DNA of 48,962 nt from Bacteroidales bacterium (GTDB lineage Bacteria; Bacteroidota; Bacteroidia; Bacteroidales; VadinHA17): positions 1-48,962 of the forward strand of contig JAGNKY010000017.1 in assembly GCA_017999895.1 (NCBI GenBank), given 5' to 3'. The position numbers and the translations under genes were made by a program. Shown in pieces: positions 26,008-35,949 of this stretch (position 1 is its first letter; every line of letters begins with the position of its first letter). The notes beneath the pieces are model-generated. The model was not told the origin of the DNA. It saw only the letters and a list, made by a program, of their open reading frames with translations, and searched no databases.

Positions 26008-28982
26008 CGTCTTTGAGAATTAGGGTTTGATGGTGAAGCCGGCTGAGTTTCTTTGAGAATATTTGATATAATTCTATTCCGGTCGTTTGTCATTTGTTCT
26101 CTGAGGCGTGCATCGGTTTCCTCGTCGAAGTAAATAATACCGTCAACCATGGTTTTGCTGGCGCGGGCATAGATTGACAACGGATTATCAGTCCATAGGA
26201 CAAGGTCGGCATCTTTCCCTGCCTTTATGCTTCCCATTCTGTCGTCGAGATGAAGAATCTTTGCAGGGTTAAGCGTTACAAGCTTAAGTGCCTCTTGTTC
26301 AGATATGTTACCGTACTTAATAACTTTTGCTGCCTCCTGATTGAGTCTTCTGCCCATCTCTGCGTCATCAGAATGGAGGCAGACTAGGATACCCTGTCCA
26401 AGAAGCAGTGGTGCATTATAAGAAGTACCTTCGTAAACTTCGTATTTATAATCCCACCAGTCGGAAAATACCGATGCTGCAGCGCCGTGTTCCTTAATCT
26501 GATCTGCTATCTTATAACCTTCGTTGAAATGGATAAGAGTATTCACTCTGACGCCGAAATCCTGTGCAAGGTTCATAATCATAGTGCCTTCCGATTGCAC
26601 ATAAGTATGACAGACTATAAAGCTTCTGCCTTCGAGAACATCAACGAGTGCATCGAGTTCAAGGTCGCGGCGGGGAGGTAATTTACCCACTCTGTCGGCA
26701 GGCTTAAGCATGTTCCATTCTTTCCATTCCCTGTTATAGTCAACCGCGCGCTGGTATGCATCGCGTATTATCTGTTCCACTCCCATTCTGGTATTTGGGT
26801 AGCGGCTTGTACTTCGTTTTACATTTTCGCCAAGAGCATGTTTAAGAAATCCCGGCTGGTTTTCAACTTTCAGTTCATCGGCGGAGCGGCCCCAGCGATG
26901 TTTTATTATTACCGACTGTCCTCCTATCGGATTGGCTGATCCGTGAAGTATATGAGCCGCCGTAACTCCTCCGGCAAGCTGCCTGTAAATGGTTATATCT
27001 TCAGGGTCTATAACATCGCTGCATCTGACTTCCGATGTTATTGCCTGTCCCATTTCATTTGTGGCATCGAGTGCGATATGAGAATGTTCGTCAATAATTC
27101 CGGGCGTGAGGTGCATGCCTGTTGCATCTATTATTTCTGCTCCGGTTGCTGTGAGGTTTCTGCCGACTGCTGCAATTTTACCTTTGCGTACAAGAACATC
27201 TGCATTTGTCAAAATCCCTTCCTTCTCATTTGTCCATACCGTGGCATTTCTGAAAAGTACATCTTTCTGTTCAGGCAGTTTGGTCCATCCGTAAGGCGAG
27301 AAAGGATAAACAAACGTACCGGGCTTTACAACCGGCGGTGGTGAAGGTTTTTTCTGACGGGAATCCTGTTCATATTCTTTGCTGATGAATGTTGCTTTCC
27401 ATGTTACCGGCTTTCCATTGTCGAGCTGCCCTCCGCCCTGCATGTCATTTTTAGCAATATAACCCGAAAGCCTGTATCTTATATTCTGCCTTTCGAAATT
27501 TATACTCACCATATCTTTATCGAGGGTGAATGAGGCCCCCCTGATTTCAACAGTATCAACAAGGATTTTTATGGAAGGCTTGTCGAATGTACCCAACAGA
27601 ACCATTTTGTATTTCGCAGTATCAACCGCAAGTGTGTATGTCCCTCTCATATCTTTCAGTCTGAGATCGACGAATCTGTAAGGTACTCCCTGTATCCAAT
27701 GTTCATATATCACACAATCGTCGCTGAAAATATTACCGGATGTAATGATGAAATTTGCAATCATATTTTTCCTGATTCCTCCTACAAGGTCTGTTACGCC
27801 TATCATAGACGCAGGAGTATAAGTCAATGCTTTAAGTGCTTCTGCCTCAGGTAATCCATATCTGACAGCTTTCCGAAGGTTCGGCAGAAAAGTTGACAAC
27901 TGGCGAAGGTCGGACGAAGTAATTGCAAAAGTTATTCCTGACGATGCTACCATTGAAAGGTTCGAAGGCGCAAGTTCATAATGTTTGAGAGTTGTGTAAG
28001 GCACTCTTGCAGCATCGTACGGATCCTTAACATCAGGAGCATCCGGAAAATTGACAGGAATAATAAGTTTTACTCCGGTTTTCTTTATATCATCAAGCGC
28101 CTGATATTCATCGCCTGCACCTTTTATTATATAACCGATCCCAAATTCTTTTCCGAACTTGTCGGCCCTCATAATCTCGAGTTTGTTTCTTACTTCCATT
28201 ACCTGTGGTATAGAAAGATTGGAAAGATATGCTTCTATGTCGTCATCGTGAAGATATCCCGGAGGCAATTGCTTATACCATTGTGCATCGTAGTTGAATT
28301 GTCGCAGGAGAGCTATGATTCCGAATTGTGATGCAGGATAAAGGTCGGAAGAACGGCCCCGGTTGAATGAAAAGTTGGCTGTTGCCTTGTTTTTGATAAG
28401 AACGCTGTTCGATTTGTTGTCGCCTGTCGAAACAAGTGCAGATGTACCTCGTGCAATTCCGTCGGCTTTGAAAGTTACAACCGCTCCAAAGCCTGCCTGG
28501 CGATAATCGCCTGCAGTGCGGGAATCGGGTATAAACTCATCGGAAACATTATAAGAAGCCTTTATGCCCTCATTCCAGTAACCGGCCACACGGGAAGCAG
28601 GTTCAGTCTGCCTTTCGGCCTGCTGCTGTATGGAAATCATTTGAGGAAATTGATTTGTCTCGCCTGCCGGCGTCTGGGTTTTGATGCCATAATTGCCTGC
28701 ATAAACATCAACAAAGGAAGGATAGACACTTTTACCGGTAAGATCGAATACTATTGTGCCTTTTGGGAAAGAGATGTTCTTCCCGACCGACAGAATCCTT
28801 CCTTCCGAAACAAGCAAATCCGTATTATCCAGCGTGGTCTGGTAATCAACTACCACCCTCGCATTTTTAAATCCGTATATTTCCGGTCTTTTATCGCTGA
28901 CGCCTGTAACAGGAAAATAATCCTGCTGGGCATAGATTACCTGCGATAAAAGAAACAGGAAAAAAAGAAGTTCTTTTCGCAT
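26004..28982 (-). CDS. Large exported two-domain amidohydrolase
   Basis: The ATG at 28982 (MRKELLFFLFLLSQVIYAQ, a clear signal peptide) is preferred over the upstream ATG at 29030, giving 992 residues. Two amidohydrolase-like modules are visible. The first (about 40-450) reads VYPSFVDVYAGNYG where the metal HxH should be and seems inactive. A beta-rich linker follows (about 450-560). The second (about 590-970) retains PGIIDEHSHIALD near 632, a candidate Lys in VIIKHRWG, FIVCHTYVQSEG, LIHFNEG and LHSDDAEMG, as expected for a binuclear or mononuclear metal site. It probably hydrolyses an amide or cyclic amide in the periplasm. It is translationally coupled to the smaller homologue downstream. 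Confidence 0.85.
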   Translation of the reverse strand: MRKELLFFLFLLSQVIYAQQDYFPVTGVSDKRPEIYGFKNARVVVDYQTTLDNTDLLVSEGRILSVGKNISFPKGTIVFDLTGKSVYPSFVDVYAGNYGIKTQTPAGETNQFPQMISIQQQAERQTEPASRVAGYWNEGIKASYNVSDEFIPDSRTAGDYRQAGFGAVVTFKADGIARGTSALVSTGDNKSNSVLIKNKATANFSFNRGRSSDLYPASQFGIIALLRQFNYDAQWYKQLPPGYLHDDDIEAYLSNLSIPQVMEVRNKLEIMRADKFGKEFGIGYIIKGAGDEYQALDDIKKTGVKLIIPVNFPDAPDVKDPYDAARVPYTTLKHYELAPSNLSMVASSGITFAITSSDLRQLSTFLPNLRKAVRYGLPEAEALKALTYTPASMIGVTDLVGGIRKNMIANFIITSGNIFSDDCVIYEHWIQGVPYRFVDLRLKDMRGTYTLAVDTAKYKMVLLGTFDKPSIKILVDTVEIRGASFTLDKDMVSINFERQNIRYRLSGYIAKNDMQGGGQLDNGKPVTWKATFISKEYEQDSRQKKPSPPPVVKPGTFVYPFSPYGWTKLPEQKDVLFRNATVWTNEKEGILTNADVLVRKGKIAAVGRNLTATGAEIIDATGMHLTPGIIDEHSHIALDATNEMGQAITSEVRCSDVIDPEDITIYRQLAGGVTAAHILHGSANPIGGQSVIIKHRWGRSADELKVENQPGFLKHALGENVKRSTSRYPNTRMGVEQIIRDAYQRAVDYNREWKEWNMLKPADRVGKLPPRRDLELDALVDVLEGRSFIVCHTYVQSEGTMIMNLAQDFGVRVNTLIHFNEGYKIADQIKEHGAAASVFSDWWDYKYEVYEGTSYNAPLLLGQGILVCLHSDDAEMGRRLNQEAAKVIKYGNISEQEALKLVTLNPAKILHLDDRMGSIKAGKDADLVLWTDNPLSIYARASKTMVDGIIYFDEETDARLREQMTNDRNRIISNILKETQPASPSNPNSQRR

Positions 28983-29087
28983 AATAAGTTGTTTTAAAGA
29001 ATAATCAGAAGCTCGTTTAGAAAAACTCAATTTGAGTTTGACTGCTTAAAGTTAAAAACATATTGATATAACTAATTAGGAATGATA

Positions 29088-31922
29088 TTAAAAAGATTTA
29101 AAATTCTTCGGACGAGTAGCCATATTGACAAGATAGACGATTGATTTATATGAAATACCGGAATTAAGGCTCAAGCCTATCTCGCAGGTGCGGCTTGTCG
29201 AATAACCGTGTATTACTGTATCAGGTATTTGTTCTCTGAGATTTCTCAACGCATAACGGTTAAGTTCCGGATTAAAGAATCCTTTATCGCCGGAAAAGCC
29301 ACAACAATTTGTTTCGGGCACTATGACTTCAGAAGCGCAAAGTTTTGCCAGTTCGATAAGTTTTTTGTCGAGCTCCATTTTTTTCATAGTACATACAGGG
29401 AAAACTGTCACAGTTTCTTTCACAGGCACAATTTCCAGGCTGGGTAAAAGGTATTCCATAATAAATCCGACAGGTTCATAAAGTTTTAGTTTGTTCCGCA
29501 TGTTTTCTTTCATTGTATAAAGACATGGGCTCATTTCGCAAACCACAGGATATTCTCCATTCCTGCTGGCTTCAAGAAGTGCATTTTCAAGTTCTCCCGA
29601 CTTCATAGCTCCTGCTTCGATAAATCCTTTGCTCATAAAAGCCATTCCGCAGCATAGTTTATTGAGGTTATCGGGCAAAATCACCTCGAATCCTGCTTTT
29701 TCCATCAGCAGTATCATTTCTTCCGAAAGCTGTCTTTCATGCCGGTAATCAGCCGACACACCCATTGAACGATTTATGCAGGAAGGAAAATAAACTACTC
29801 TATTGCCGGTATCTTTACCTGAGCGTGTTATGTTTTTTATCTTTTTTGCTCCACGTGGTAAAAAAGGATTCCATTGAGGTATAAAATTTCCAGATAGTTT
29901 TCTAATGCCAGTGGCAAAAAACTTCATCAGGCGTGAACCCAGTATGTTATGTAAAAAGGAAACAACTGTAAGAAAGGTTCTCATCATTGCAGTTATATGA
30001 TGAATATTTCGTGCAACAAACATTGCCCTTTTTTTTACGGAATTGGATTTTTCACTTCTGAGCTTTTTGATAAACAAGCCGGTATCAATATTAACCGGGC
30101 AATTTGATGAGCACAGTCCATCGGTTGCGCATGTAGTATTTCCTTCATATTTAAAAGATTTCACAAGTTTGTGGAGCTCATTATGCCGGAAACCGCTTTC
30201 TTTTATCTTTGATATTTCCCTGCAGACGACGATACGCTGGCGGGGAGTTAGTGTAAAACCACCTGAAACGCAGAAAGGCTCACAAAAACCACATTCGATG
30301 CATTTATCAATAGTGTCGTCAACAACCGGGATTACTTTCAGATTTTTCAGGTGAATTTCCGGGTCGTCGTTGAGTATTACTCCAGGGTTAAGTACATTAT
30401 AAGGATCGAAGATATTTTTTATTCTCTTCATCACTTCATAGGCCTCGTCGCCCCATTCCATCCTTACAAAAGGCGCCATATTACGGCCTGTTCCATGTTC
30501 AGCCTTCAGTGAGCCATCATACTTATGAACAACCAGTTCGGCAACATCGTTCATCATGTTTCCGTACTCCCCGGTCTCCTTTTCATTTTTAAAATCCCTG
30601 CTAATTACAAAATGAAGATTTCCTTCAAGGGCATGTCCATAAATCACGCTGTTATTAAGGTTATATTTTTCAAGAATATTTCTTATGTCCGAAACAGCTT
30701 CGCCGAAACGTTCGACAGGCACTGCTATATCCTCTATTATTACGGAGGTTCCTTTCTCCCTCATTGCTCCGGCCGATGGAAAGAGTCCTTTACGAACCTT
30801 CCAGAGTTTATCGTACTCTGCAGGAATATCGGTAAAATATCCCGGCACTTCGGTTATTGTTCCGGATAGAATCCCTGATATTTCCTCTATCTGTTCGTTA
30901 AGTTCTTGTTTGGAATATGCCGATGTTTCTATCAGCAGTGCTGAGGCAGAGCGGCTTACATTTTTAAGATATCCAGGCATACCAGGCTCATTTTCAACCG
31001 ATTTAAGTCCCTGACGGTCAATAAATTCCACAGCTTCAACCTCTATCCCTGAAAGAAGTGTAATAGCTTTTGAGGCTTCGCTTATGTCGGGAAAAATAAT
31101 CAGTGTGCTGGCTCTGAATGGCTTCACAGGTACTGTAAAAAGCGTTATTTCCGAGATAAAACCAAGTGTGCCTTCGGAGCCTATTATTAGATGTTTTATG
31201 ATATCGAAAGGATCGCTGAAATCAGTAAGAGCATTAAGGGAGTAACCCGTTGTATTTTTCAGTCTGTATTTAGTTCTTATTCGTTCTGCAAGTTTTTTGT
31301 TTTCTTTAACCGATTGAGCGAGAAAAAGTATATCATCGATCATTTTTTTATGTGATGTGATGAAAACTTTTCTACTTTCCTGGTTTCCTGTATCGAGAAC
31401 AGTCCCATCGGCAAGGATGATTTTCATATCTTCGACTGTGCTATAACTTGTGCCTGCTGATCGGCTTCTGAGTCCGCTGGCGTTATTAGCCACTATTCCG
31501 CCAATTGTTGCAGCATCTATAGATGCAGGATCAGGCCCTATTTTTCTTCCATAGCGCTCGAGCATAGTATTTATCCTGGCTCCGATAAGTGCAGGCTGAA
31601 CTGTGATTTTCGTTTTATCTTCGTTTATTCTGAAATTATTCCAGTCGTTACCTGAAATCAAAATAATTACCGAGTCGGTCACAGCCTGGCCGGAAAGGCT
31701 TGTGCCAGCCGCTCTGAAGGTAACCGGCACACGAAATTCGGAAGCTTTTCCGAGAATAAAGGATACTTCTTCCTCACATGCAGGTTTTACGACCATCCAC
31801 GGGATAAGCCTGTACAGGCTTGCATCGGTTCCCCATGCAATTGTATGGAGAGGATCGTCGAATATCCTTGATTTATCAATTAAAGTAGTTAAGGCCTTGT
31901 AAAATTCAGAGTTTTTTCGCAT
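29088..31922 (-). CDS. FAD- and Fe-S-binding oxidoreductase (D-lactate / D-2-hydroxyacid dehydrogenase-like)
   Basis: The 944-residue protein fuses an FAD-linked oxidase to an Fe-S/CCG module. FAD_binding_4 (about 38-240) includes VPVTFRAAGTSLSGQAV and GGIVANNASGLRS; FAD_oxidase_C (about 265-510) includes VIYGHALEGNLHFVIS and KAEHGTGRNMAPFVR. Fer4 motifs CIECGFCEPFC (near 540) and CATDGLCSSNCPVN (near 597) follow, then two CCG domains with CCGMAFMSKGF (near 755) and CCGFSGDKGFF (near 874). This is the Ydij/Dld-II-type architecture, oxidising D-lactate or D-2-hydroxyglutarate and feeding electrons to the quinone pool. The exact substrate is not determinable. It appears monocistronic. Confidence 0.9.
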   Translation of the reverse strand: MRKNSEFYKALTTLIDKSRIFDDPLHTIAWGTDASLYRLIPWMVVKPACEEEVSFILGKASEFRVPVTFRAAGTSLSGQAVTDSVIILISGNDWNNFRINEDKTKITVQPALIGARINTMLERYGRKIGPDPASIDAATIGGIVANNASGLRSRSAGTSYSTVEDMKIILADGTVLDTGNQESRKVFITSHKKMIDDILFLAQSVKENKKLAERIRTKYRLKNTTGYSLNALTDFSDPFDIIKHLIIGSEGTLGFISEITLFTVPVKPFRASTLIIFPDISEASKAITLLSGIEVEAVEFIDRQGLKSVENEPGMPGYLKNVSRSASALLIETSAYSKQELNEQIEEISGILSGTITEVPGYFTDIPAEYDKLWKVRKGLFPSAGAMREKGTSVIIEDIAVPVERFGEAVSDIRNILEKYNLNNSVIYGHALEGNLHFVISRDFKNEKETGEYGNMMNDVAELVVHKYDGSLKAEHGTGRNMAPFVRMEWGDEAYEVMKRIKNIFDPYNVLNPGVILNDDPEIHLKNLKVIPVVDDTIDKCIECGFCEPFCVSGGFTLTPRQRIVVCREISKIKESGFRHNELHKLVKSFKYEGNTTCATDGLCSSNCPVNIDTGLFIKKLRSEKSNSVKKRAMFVARNIHHITAMMRTFLTVVSFLHNILGSRLMKFFATGIRKLSGNFIPQWNPFLPRGAKKIKNITRSGKDTGNRVVYFPSCINRSMGVSADYRHERQLSEEMILLMEKAGFEVILPDNLNKLCCGMAFMSKGFIEAGAMKSGELENALLEASRNGEYPVVCEMSPCLYTMKENMRNKLKLYEPVGFIMEYLLPSLEIVPVKETVTVFPVCTMKKMELDKKLIELAKLCASEVIVPETNCCGFSGDKGFFNPELNRYALRNLREQIPDTVIHGYSTSRTCEIGLSLNSGISYKSIVYLVNMATRPKNFKSF

Positions 31923-32019
31923 AACTTCCGGTAACTGATTTTTTTACTAATATAAACCGATTTATGTTCCGTGCAAGCACTGTTTTAAATGACTTAGCAT
32001 TTGTAGTAAAAGAATTTTA

Positions 32020-32945
32020 AGCATAAGAGGCAAGAGGCGATGAATGATGGATAAATTGATGGATGATTGAATGATTGAATGATTGAATGATTGAATGATT
32101 GAATGATTGGGTGATAGGGTGATTGAATTCCAGAAAAATAAGAGATACATATATTTTTGACGGCACACGGATTACGCGGATTTTACGGATTTACGCTGAT
32201 CCGCGAAAATCTGTCGCATCTGTGTCATCGGTGTTCTATCTGAAAATAATTCAATTCACCACTGGGAGCACGGGTCAACACGGATTTCCCCGTGCCAACC
32301 CGTGCGCTCCGTGGTAAAATTAAAAAAACATTTAACCCCTAATTTCCCAAACTTACAGACTGACGCTACTCGGCTCATATCTTATCGAGTGCCGTAGGCA
32401 CGGCCTATATGAAGATTTTTATACAAGCTGCATTGTTTAAAAAAGGGAGATTGAATGAGAGGGAGAGATGGTGAAGAGGCGAAAAATGATTTATGATGTG
32501 ATGATTGAGAGATTGGGAGATTGGGTGATTGGATGATTGGATGATTGAATGATTGGATCATAGGAACATAAGAGATTAAAATATTTATTAATAGCACACG
32601 GATTACGCGGATTTTACGGATTTAGGCTGATCCGCGAAAATCTGTCGCATCTGTGTCATCGGTGTTCTATCTGAAAATAATTCAATTCACCACTGGGAGC
32701 ACGGGTCAACACGGATTTCCCCGTGCCAACCCGTGCGCTCCGTGGTAAAATTAAAAAAACATTTAACCCCTAATTTCCCAAACTTACAGACTGACGCTAC
32801 TCGGCTCATATCTTATCGAGTGCCGTAGGCACGGCCTATATGAAGATTTTTATACAAGCTGCATTGTTTAAAAAAGGGAGATTGAATGAGAGGGAGAGAT
32901 GGTGAAGAGGCGAAAAATGATTTATGATGTGATGATTGAATGATG
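32020..32945. repeat. Tandem duplication of a ~431-bp structured repeat unit
   Basis: Positions 32163-32508 and 32594-32939 are nearly identical over 346 bp; I saw one substitution (32197-region TTTACGC against TTTAGGC), with a fixed offset of 431 bp. Each unit has a purine-rich lead, TGATTGAA-type octamer repeats, a CGCGGAT...ATCCGCG dyad, a longer hairpin (GGGAGCACGGGT against ACCCGTGCGCTCC) and a GTGCCGTAGGCAC palindrome. Related single copies occur at 41.3-41.8, 46.3-46.7 and 48.3-48.7 kb. No credible gene lies in 31,923-33,117; the open frames made of repeating IIQSFNHS-like residues are translated octamers. Confidence 0.9.
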
Positions 32946-33117
32946 AGAGAATAAACGAGAAACCAGAGTAGATAAATTTATTCAATGCAAGTAATTATTT
33001 TATTAAATTCTTTATATTCGAAGCTATTATTTGTCATCGCTATTATATGATTATTAATCAACTGAACAACTATTTATAAAAAACTAAAAATGGACAGGGA
33101 AGAAATTAAATAAAAGA

Positions 33118-33537
33118 ATGGCGCTTGAAAAATGCAGGCAGAAAGGAATAAAAGCAGTAGTGATTCTTTCAGGTGATGAAGTAATCCTTGGTATAAAAAG
33201 AGATTCATCATTCGGGCCTGTAATAATGTTCGGTCTGGGAGGAATATATGTCGAAGTCTTTAAGGATGTGAGCTTCAGGATAGCGCCGATTGATGAATTT
33301 ATCGCCGATTCTATGACAAAACAGATAAGATTCCACAAAATACTTTACGGGATAAGAGGAAAAAAGGCGCGCGATATTGCATCAATCAAAGAATGCCTTA
33401 TGAGACTCAGCCAGCTGGCCCTTGAATGCCCTCAAATTAATGAGCTGGATATCAACCCTTTAATTGTGCTTGAAGAAAATAAAGGTTGCTTCGTTGCAGA
33501 TGCACGGATCTTTCTTGATAAACAAAAAACTCAATAA
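33118..33537 (+). pseudogene. Remnant of ADP-forming acyl-CoA synthetase (acetate-CoA ligase), internally deleted
   Basis: The 139-residue open frame is a chimera of two distant parts of this enzyme family. Residues 1-20 (EKCRQKGIKAVVILSGD) resemble the CoA-binding domain of the alpha part (normally ...KGVKAVVIISAGF). From residue 21 on it matches the C-terminal half of the ATP-grasp beta part (EVILGIKRDSSFGPVIMFGL, FKDVSFRIAPIDE, ELDINPLIVLEE). Several hundred residues between them, including most of the CoA ligase and the grasp N-lobe, are missing. A short in-frame stop precedes it (MDREEIK then TAA near 33110). It starts close to the edge of the repeat array. It is most likely a dead gene; expression of the fragment cannot be excluded. 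Confidence 0.75.
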
Positions 33538-33579
33538 TTATAAATATCAAATTATTTCTTACATTCAAAAAAATTTGCT

Positions 33580-34386
33580 ATGAGAATCATAATCAAAAAA
33601 GACCCTGCTGAAATAGGGAATTGGACAGCTACATATATCGCTGATAAAATAAATAAAAAAAAGCCAACTCCGGCAAAACCCTTCGTTCTGGGTTTACCAA
33701 CAGGCTCCTCTCCTATTCCTGTATATAAGGAATTTGTTAAAATGTACAATGCTGGTAAGATCTCATTCAAGAATGTGATTACATTCAATATGGATGAATA
33801 TGTCGGCCTTGATGAGAATCATCCTGAAAGCTACCATTATTTCATGTATGATAATCTTTTCAACCATATTGATATCCCAAAGAAAAATATTAACATTCTG
33901 GATGGAAATGCCAAAGATCTTGAAAAAGAGTGTGCTGATTACGAAAAAAAAATCCAGGCAGTCGGAGGCATAGATCTGTTTCTTGGCGGAATTGGTCCTG
34001 ATGGTCATATAGCATTCAATGAACCGGGTTCTTCACTTACTTCAAGAACAAGAATCAAGACCCTGAGATATGATACTATCCTTGCAAATTCAAGATTTTT
34101 CGGCGGTGATATAGCGAAAGTGCCGAAACAGGCTCTTACCGTTGGTGTCGGCACTGTTATGGATGCCAGAGAAGTGATAATCATAATTTCAGGATATAAT
34201 AAAGCCCGCGCCCTGAAGGAAGTCGTTGAAGGAAGTATAAGCCATATGTGGACAGCATCAATCATTCAGATGCACCAGCGAGGAATAATTGTATGCGACG
34301 AACCTGCAACTTCGGAACTTCGTGTTGAAACCGTAAGATATTTTAAAGATATCGAAAGCTCCAACTATGATAACCGCCTCTGGTAA
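33580..34386 (+). CDS. nagB: Glucosamine-6-phosphate deaminase
   Basis: NagB converts glucosamine 6-phosphate to fructose 6-phosphate and ammonia, feeding amino sugars into glycolysis. The 268-residue length equals that of E. coli NagB (266). Motifs seen are [17 protein letters not shown] (phosphate loop), [18 protein letters not shown] with the catalytic Asp, [17 protein letters not shown] with the ring-opening His, and [20 protein letters not shown]. The gene appears intact although both neighbours are decayed: an acyl-CoA synthetase remnant 42 bp upstream and a DUF4954 remnant downstream. DUF4954 genes often neighbour nagB-type genes in Bacteroidota, so the original context was probably amino-sugar metabolism. 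Confidence 0.95.
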   Translation: MRIIIKKDPAEIGNWTATYIADKINKKKPTPAKPFVLGLPTGSSPIPVYKEFVKMYNAGKISFKNVITFNMDEYVGLDENHPESYHYFMYDNLFNHIDIPKKNINILDGNAKDLEKECADYEKKIQAVGGIDLFLGGIGPDGHIAFNEPGSSLTSRTRIKTLRYDTILANSRFFGGDIAKVPKQALTVGVGTVMDAREVIIIISGYNKARALKEVVEGSISHMWTASIIQMHQRGIIVCDEPATSELRVETVRYFKDIESSNYDNRLW

Positions 34387-34420
34387 AGACTGTCAATATT
34401 CATTTCCGGTAATAAGATAA

Positions 34421-35562
34421 TTTTTCAGTGATAATGCAAAGGCACCTGACAAAAGAGGAGATAAGAATTCTCATTGCCCAGATTTTGACAGGCTCTCTTC
34501 CCATGTTGCTTATCTGACGGTACTTTATCGTCATGATAAAGATTTCACTGCCAAAATATTAGATCTGATAAAGAAATATTGCGAATCGAAGCGGTCAGAC
34601 ATAGGAGTGATCCAAACCGGAGCAATCATATGTACAAGCTTGGCCCGCTGCACCAGTGTATACTTGAACGAGGGACTAAAACCGGTTCCTATTCATACAT
34701 GATGTGGCCATGTCATATCGGCGCTTACAGCGTGGTTATGGGCAAACACTATTCAAATTTTGACACTTCGGACCTGCCTTTTTCATATATCTCAGAAGAA
34801 AAGGGGAAAAGCGAACTTACACCGGCAATGAACCTCTTCACTGTTGGCACCCGAAGGGATATAGACAAATGGCCTTTAAGGGACCGAAGAAAAGATCCTG
34901 ATAAACTGGATCTTATTTATTTTGAATTATTCAATCCATATATCATTGGCAAGATAATCAATGGCATCAGGATACTTGGTGACCTCGAAGAAAAAACTGA
35001 AAAAACACAGGACTACGTAAACTATAAAAGTATAACCATCAACCGTCTCCTGCTAAAGAGAACCCGTAAGTATTATGAGATGGCCCTCAGGCTTTATATC
35101 GGGAAAGAGCTTGTAAACCGTATCAGGGAACTCGACAAAAATTCATCCATGGCAGACTTAAGAAACAGACTTGCGTGCAACAGTTCTGAAGGAACTGGCA
35201 AATGGGTGGACATCTGCGGATTATTCTCACCTTCAAGTAAAATAGATGAACTTATGGAGTCTGTTAAAACCTGTCGGATAAAATCTGTTAAAGAGTTAAA
35301 TAAGTACATTACATGTTTATACGATAACTACACAAGTTATGCCTGGGCATGGACTTATGATTTGATCTGCAATCAGACCGGTCATACACCCGAAAATATA
35401 CCTGTTGATGGTTTAATCCAGATCATATCCGATTGGAAAACAAATGCCGTAAGGCTGAATAATATGATACTCAAGGATGCGGAAAAAGAATTCGATGCCG
35501 GTAGCAGAACAGGTTATGGCATTGACGGTGTTACTTTCTTTGTCTTGAAACAAAGAAAGTAA
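34421..35562 (+). pseudogene. DUF4954 family protein, N-terminally and internally deleted
   Basis: Two parts of a DUF4954 protein (normally about 650 residues with a left-handed beta-helix) survive in different frames. From 34421 a frame without start reads LSSHVAYLTVLYRHDKDF and KKYCESKRSDIGVI, matching the region before the beta-helix. At about 34595-34605 it joins, with a frame change, to GSDPNRSNHMYKLGPLHQ, which lies well beyond the beta-helix in homologues. The longest open frame (34579-35562, 327 codons) continues through the C-terminal helical domain to FDAGSRTGYGIDG and then ends in VTFFVLKQRK, encoded by a palindrome at 35531-35562. So the N-terminus, about 150 internal residues and the true C-terminus are missing. 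A shortened product from a start near 34636 is conceivable. Confidence 0.8.
35531..35562. repeat. Palindromic end of an intergenic repeat element
   Basis: TTACTTTCTTTG and CAAAGAAAGTAA are perfect 12-bp arms around an 8-nt loop. The palindrome supplies the stop codon of the DUF4954 remnant. From recollection, ACTTTCTTTG...CAAAGAAAGT elements are frequent in Bacteroidota genomes. The following 200 bp (to about 35,755) continue the element: a GGCCTTTT-rich stretch, two inverted GATTCCGG/CCCGTAATC-type tracts and TCACGGCC/GGCCGTGA sequences at 35,685 and 35,740. No gene is seen in 35,563-35,949. Confidence 0.6.
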
Positions 35563-35949
35563 CTAAAGAAAATTCAAGGCTACAGATAATTTTGGGGCCT
35601 TTTCATTCCGGCTTGCCCACGTAATAAAACTCTCCCGATTCCGGTTCTCTGCCCGTAATCGGGTTCAAGTAGTATTGCTTACTCACGGCCACTGCAGCAA
35701 GCCTCCATTCAAAAGCTCTTTCCCAAAATTATCTGAGGCCGTGAGAATATACTTTATTAATATTGTAGAATCCAACGAGTAAAGTATAACCCTTGCTTTC
35801 AATTCTTTTATATATAATACTAAGATGCCGCAAATAATTTTGGCTGACCGGAAAAGAAAAAATATTTTACGATTTTATTATTCTTCAAACTGAATAGAAA
35901 ATTTTATCCTTTTACCAAAACTTAAAATATAAAAAGAATCACTTGGATA

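Noticed and set aside
25405..31902. Numerous plus-strand open frames opposite the amidohydrolase and FAD/Fe-S genes
   Set aside because: They are antisense shadows of well-recognised minus-strand genes and show no family features.
31962..32597. Minus-strand open frames with repeating IIQSFNHS-type sequence (also at 41326-41511 and 46227-46442)
   Set aside because: They are translations of TGATTGAA-type octamer repeats in the dispersed element, which read open in this frame by periodicity. They do not show coding features.
34579..35562. An intact 327-residue gene
   Set aside because: The start lies at a deletion joint, upstream homologous sequence continues in another frame, and the C-terminus is encoded by a palindrome, so a gene remnant is the better reading.
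35580..35760. A possible tRNA or structured RNA gene in the element after the DUF4954 remnant
   Set aside because: The GGTTCAAG stretch looks superficially like a T-loop, but no cloverleaf or acceptor stem can be formed around it.
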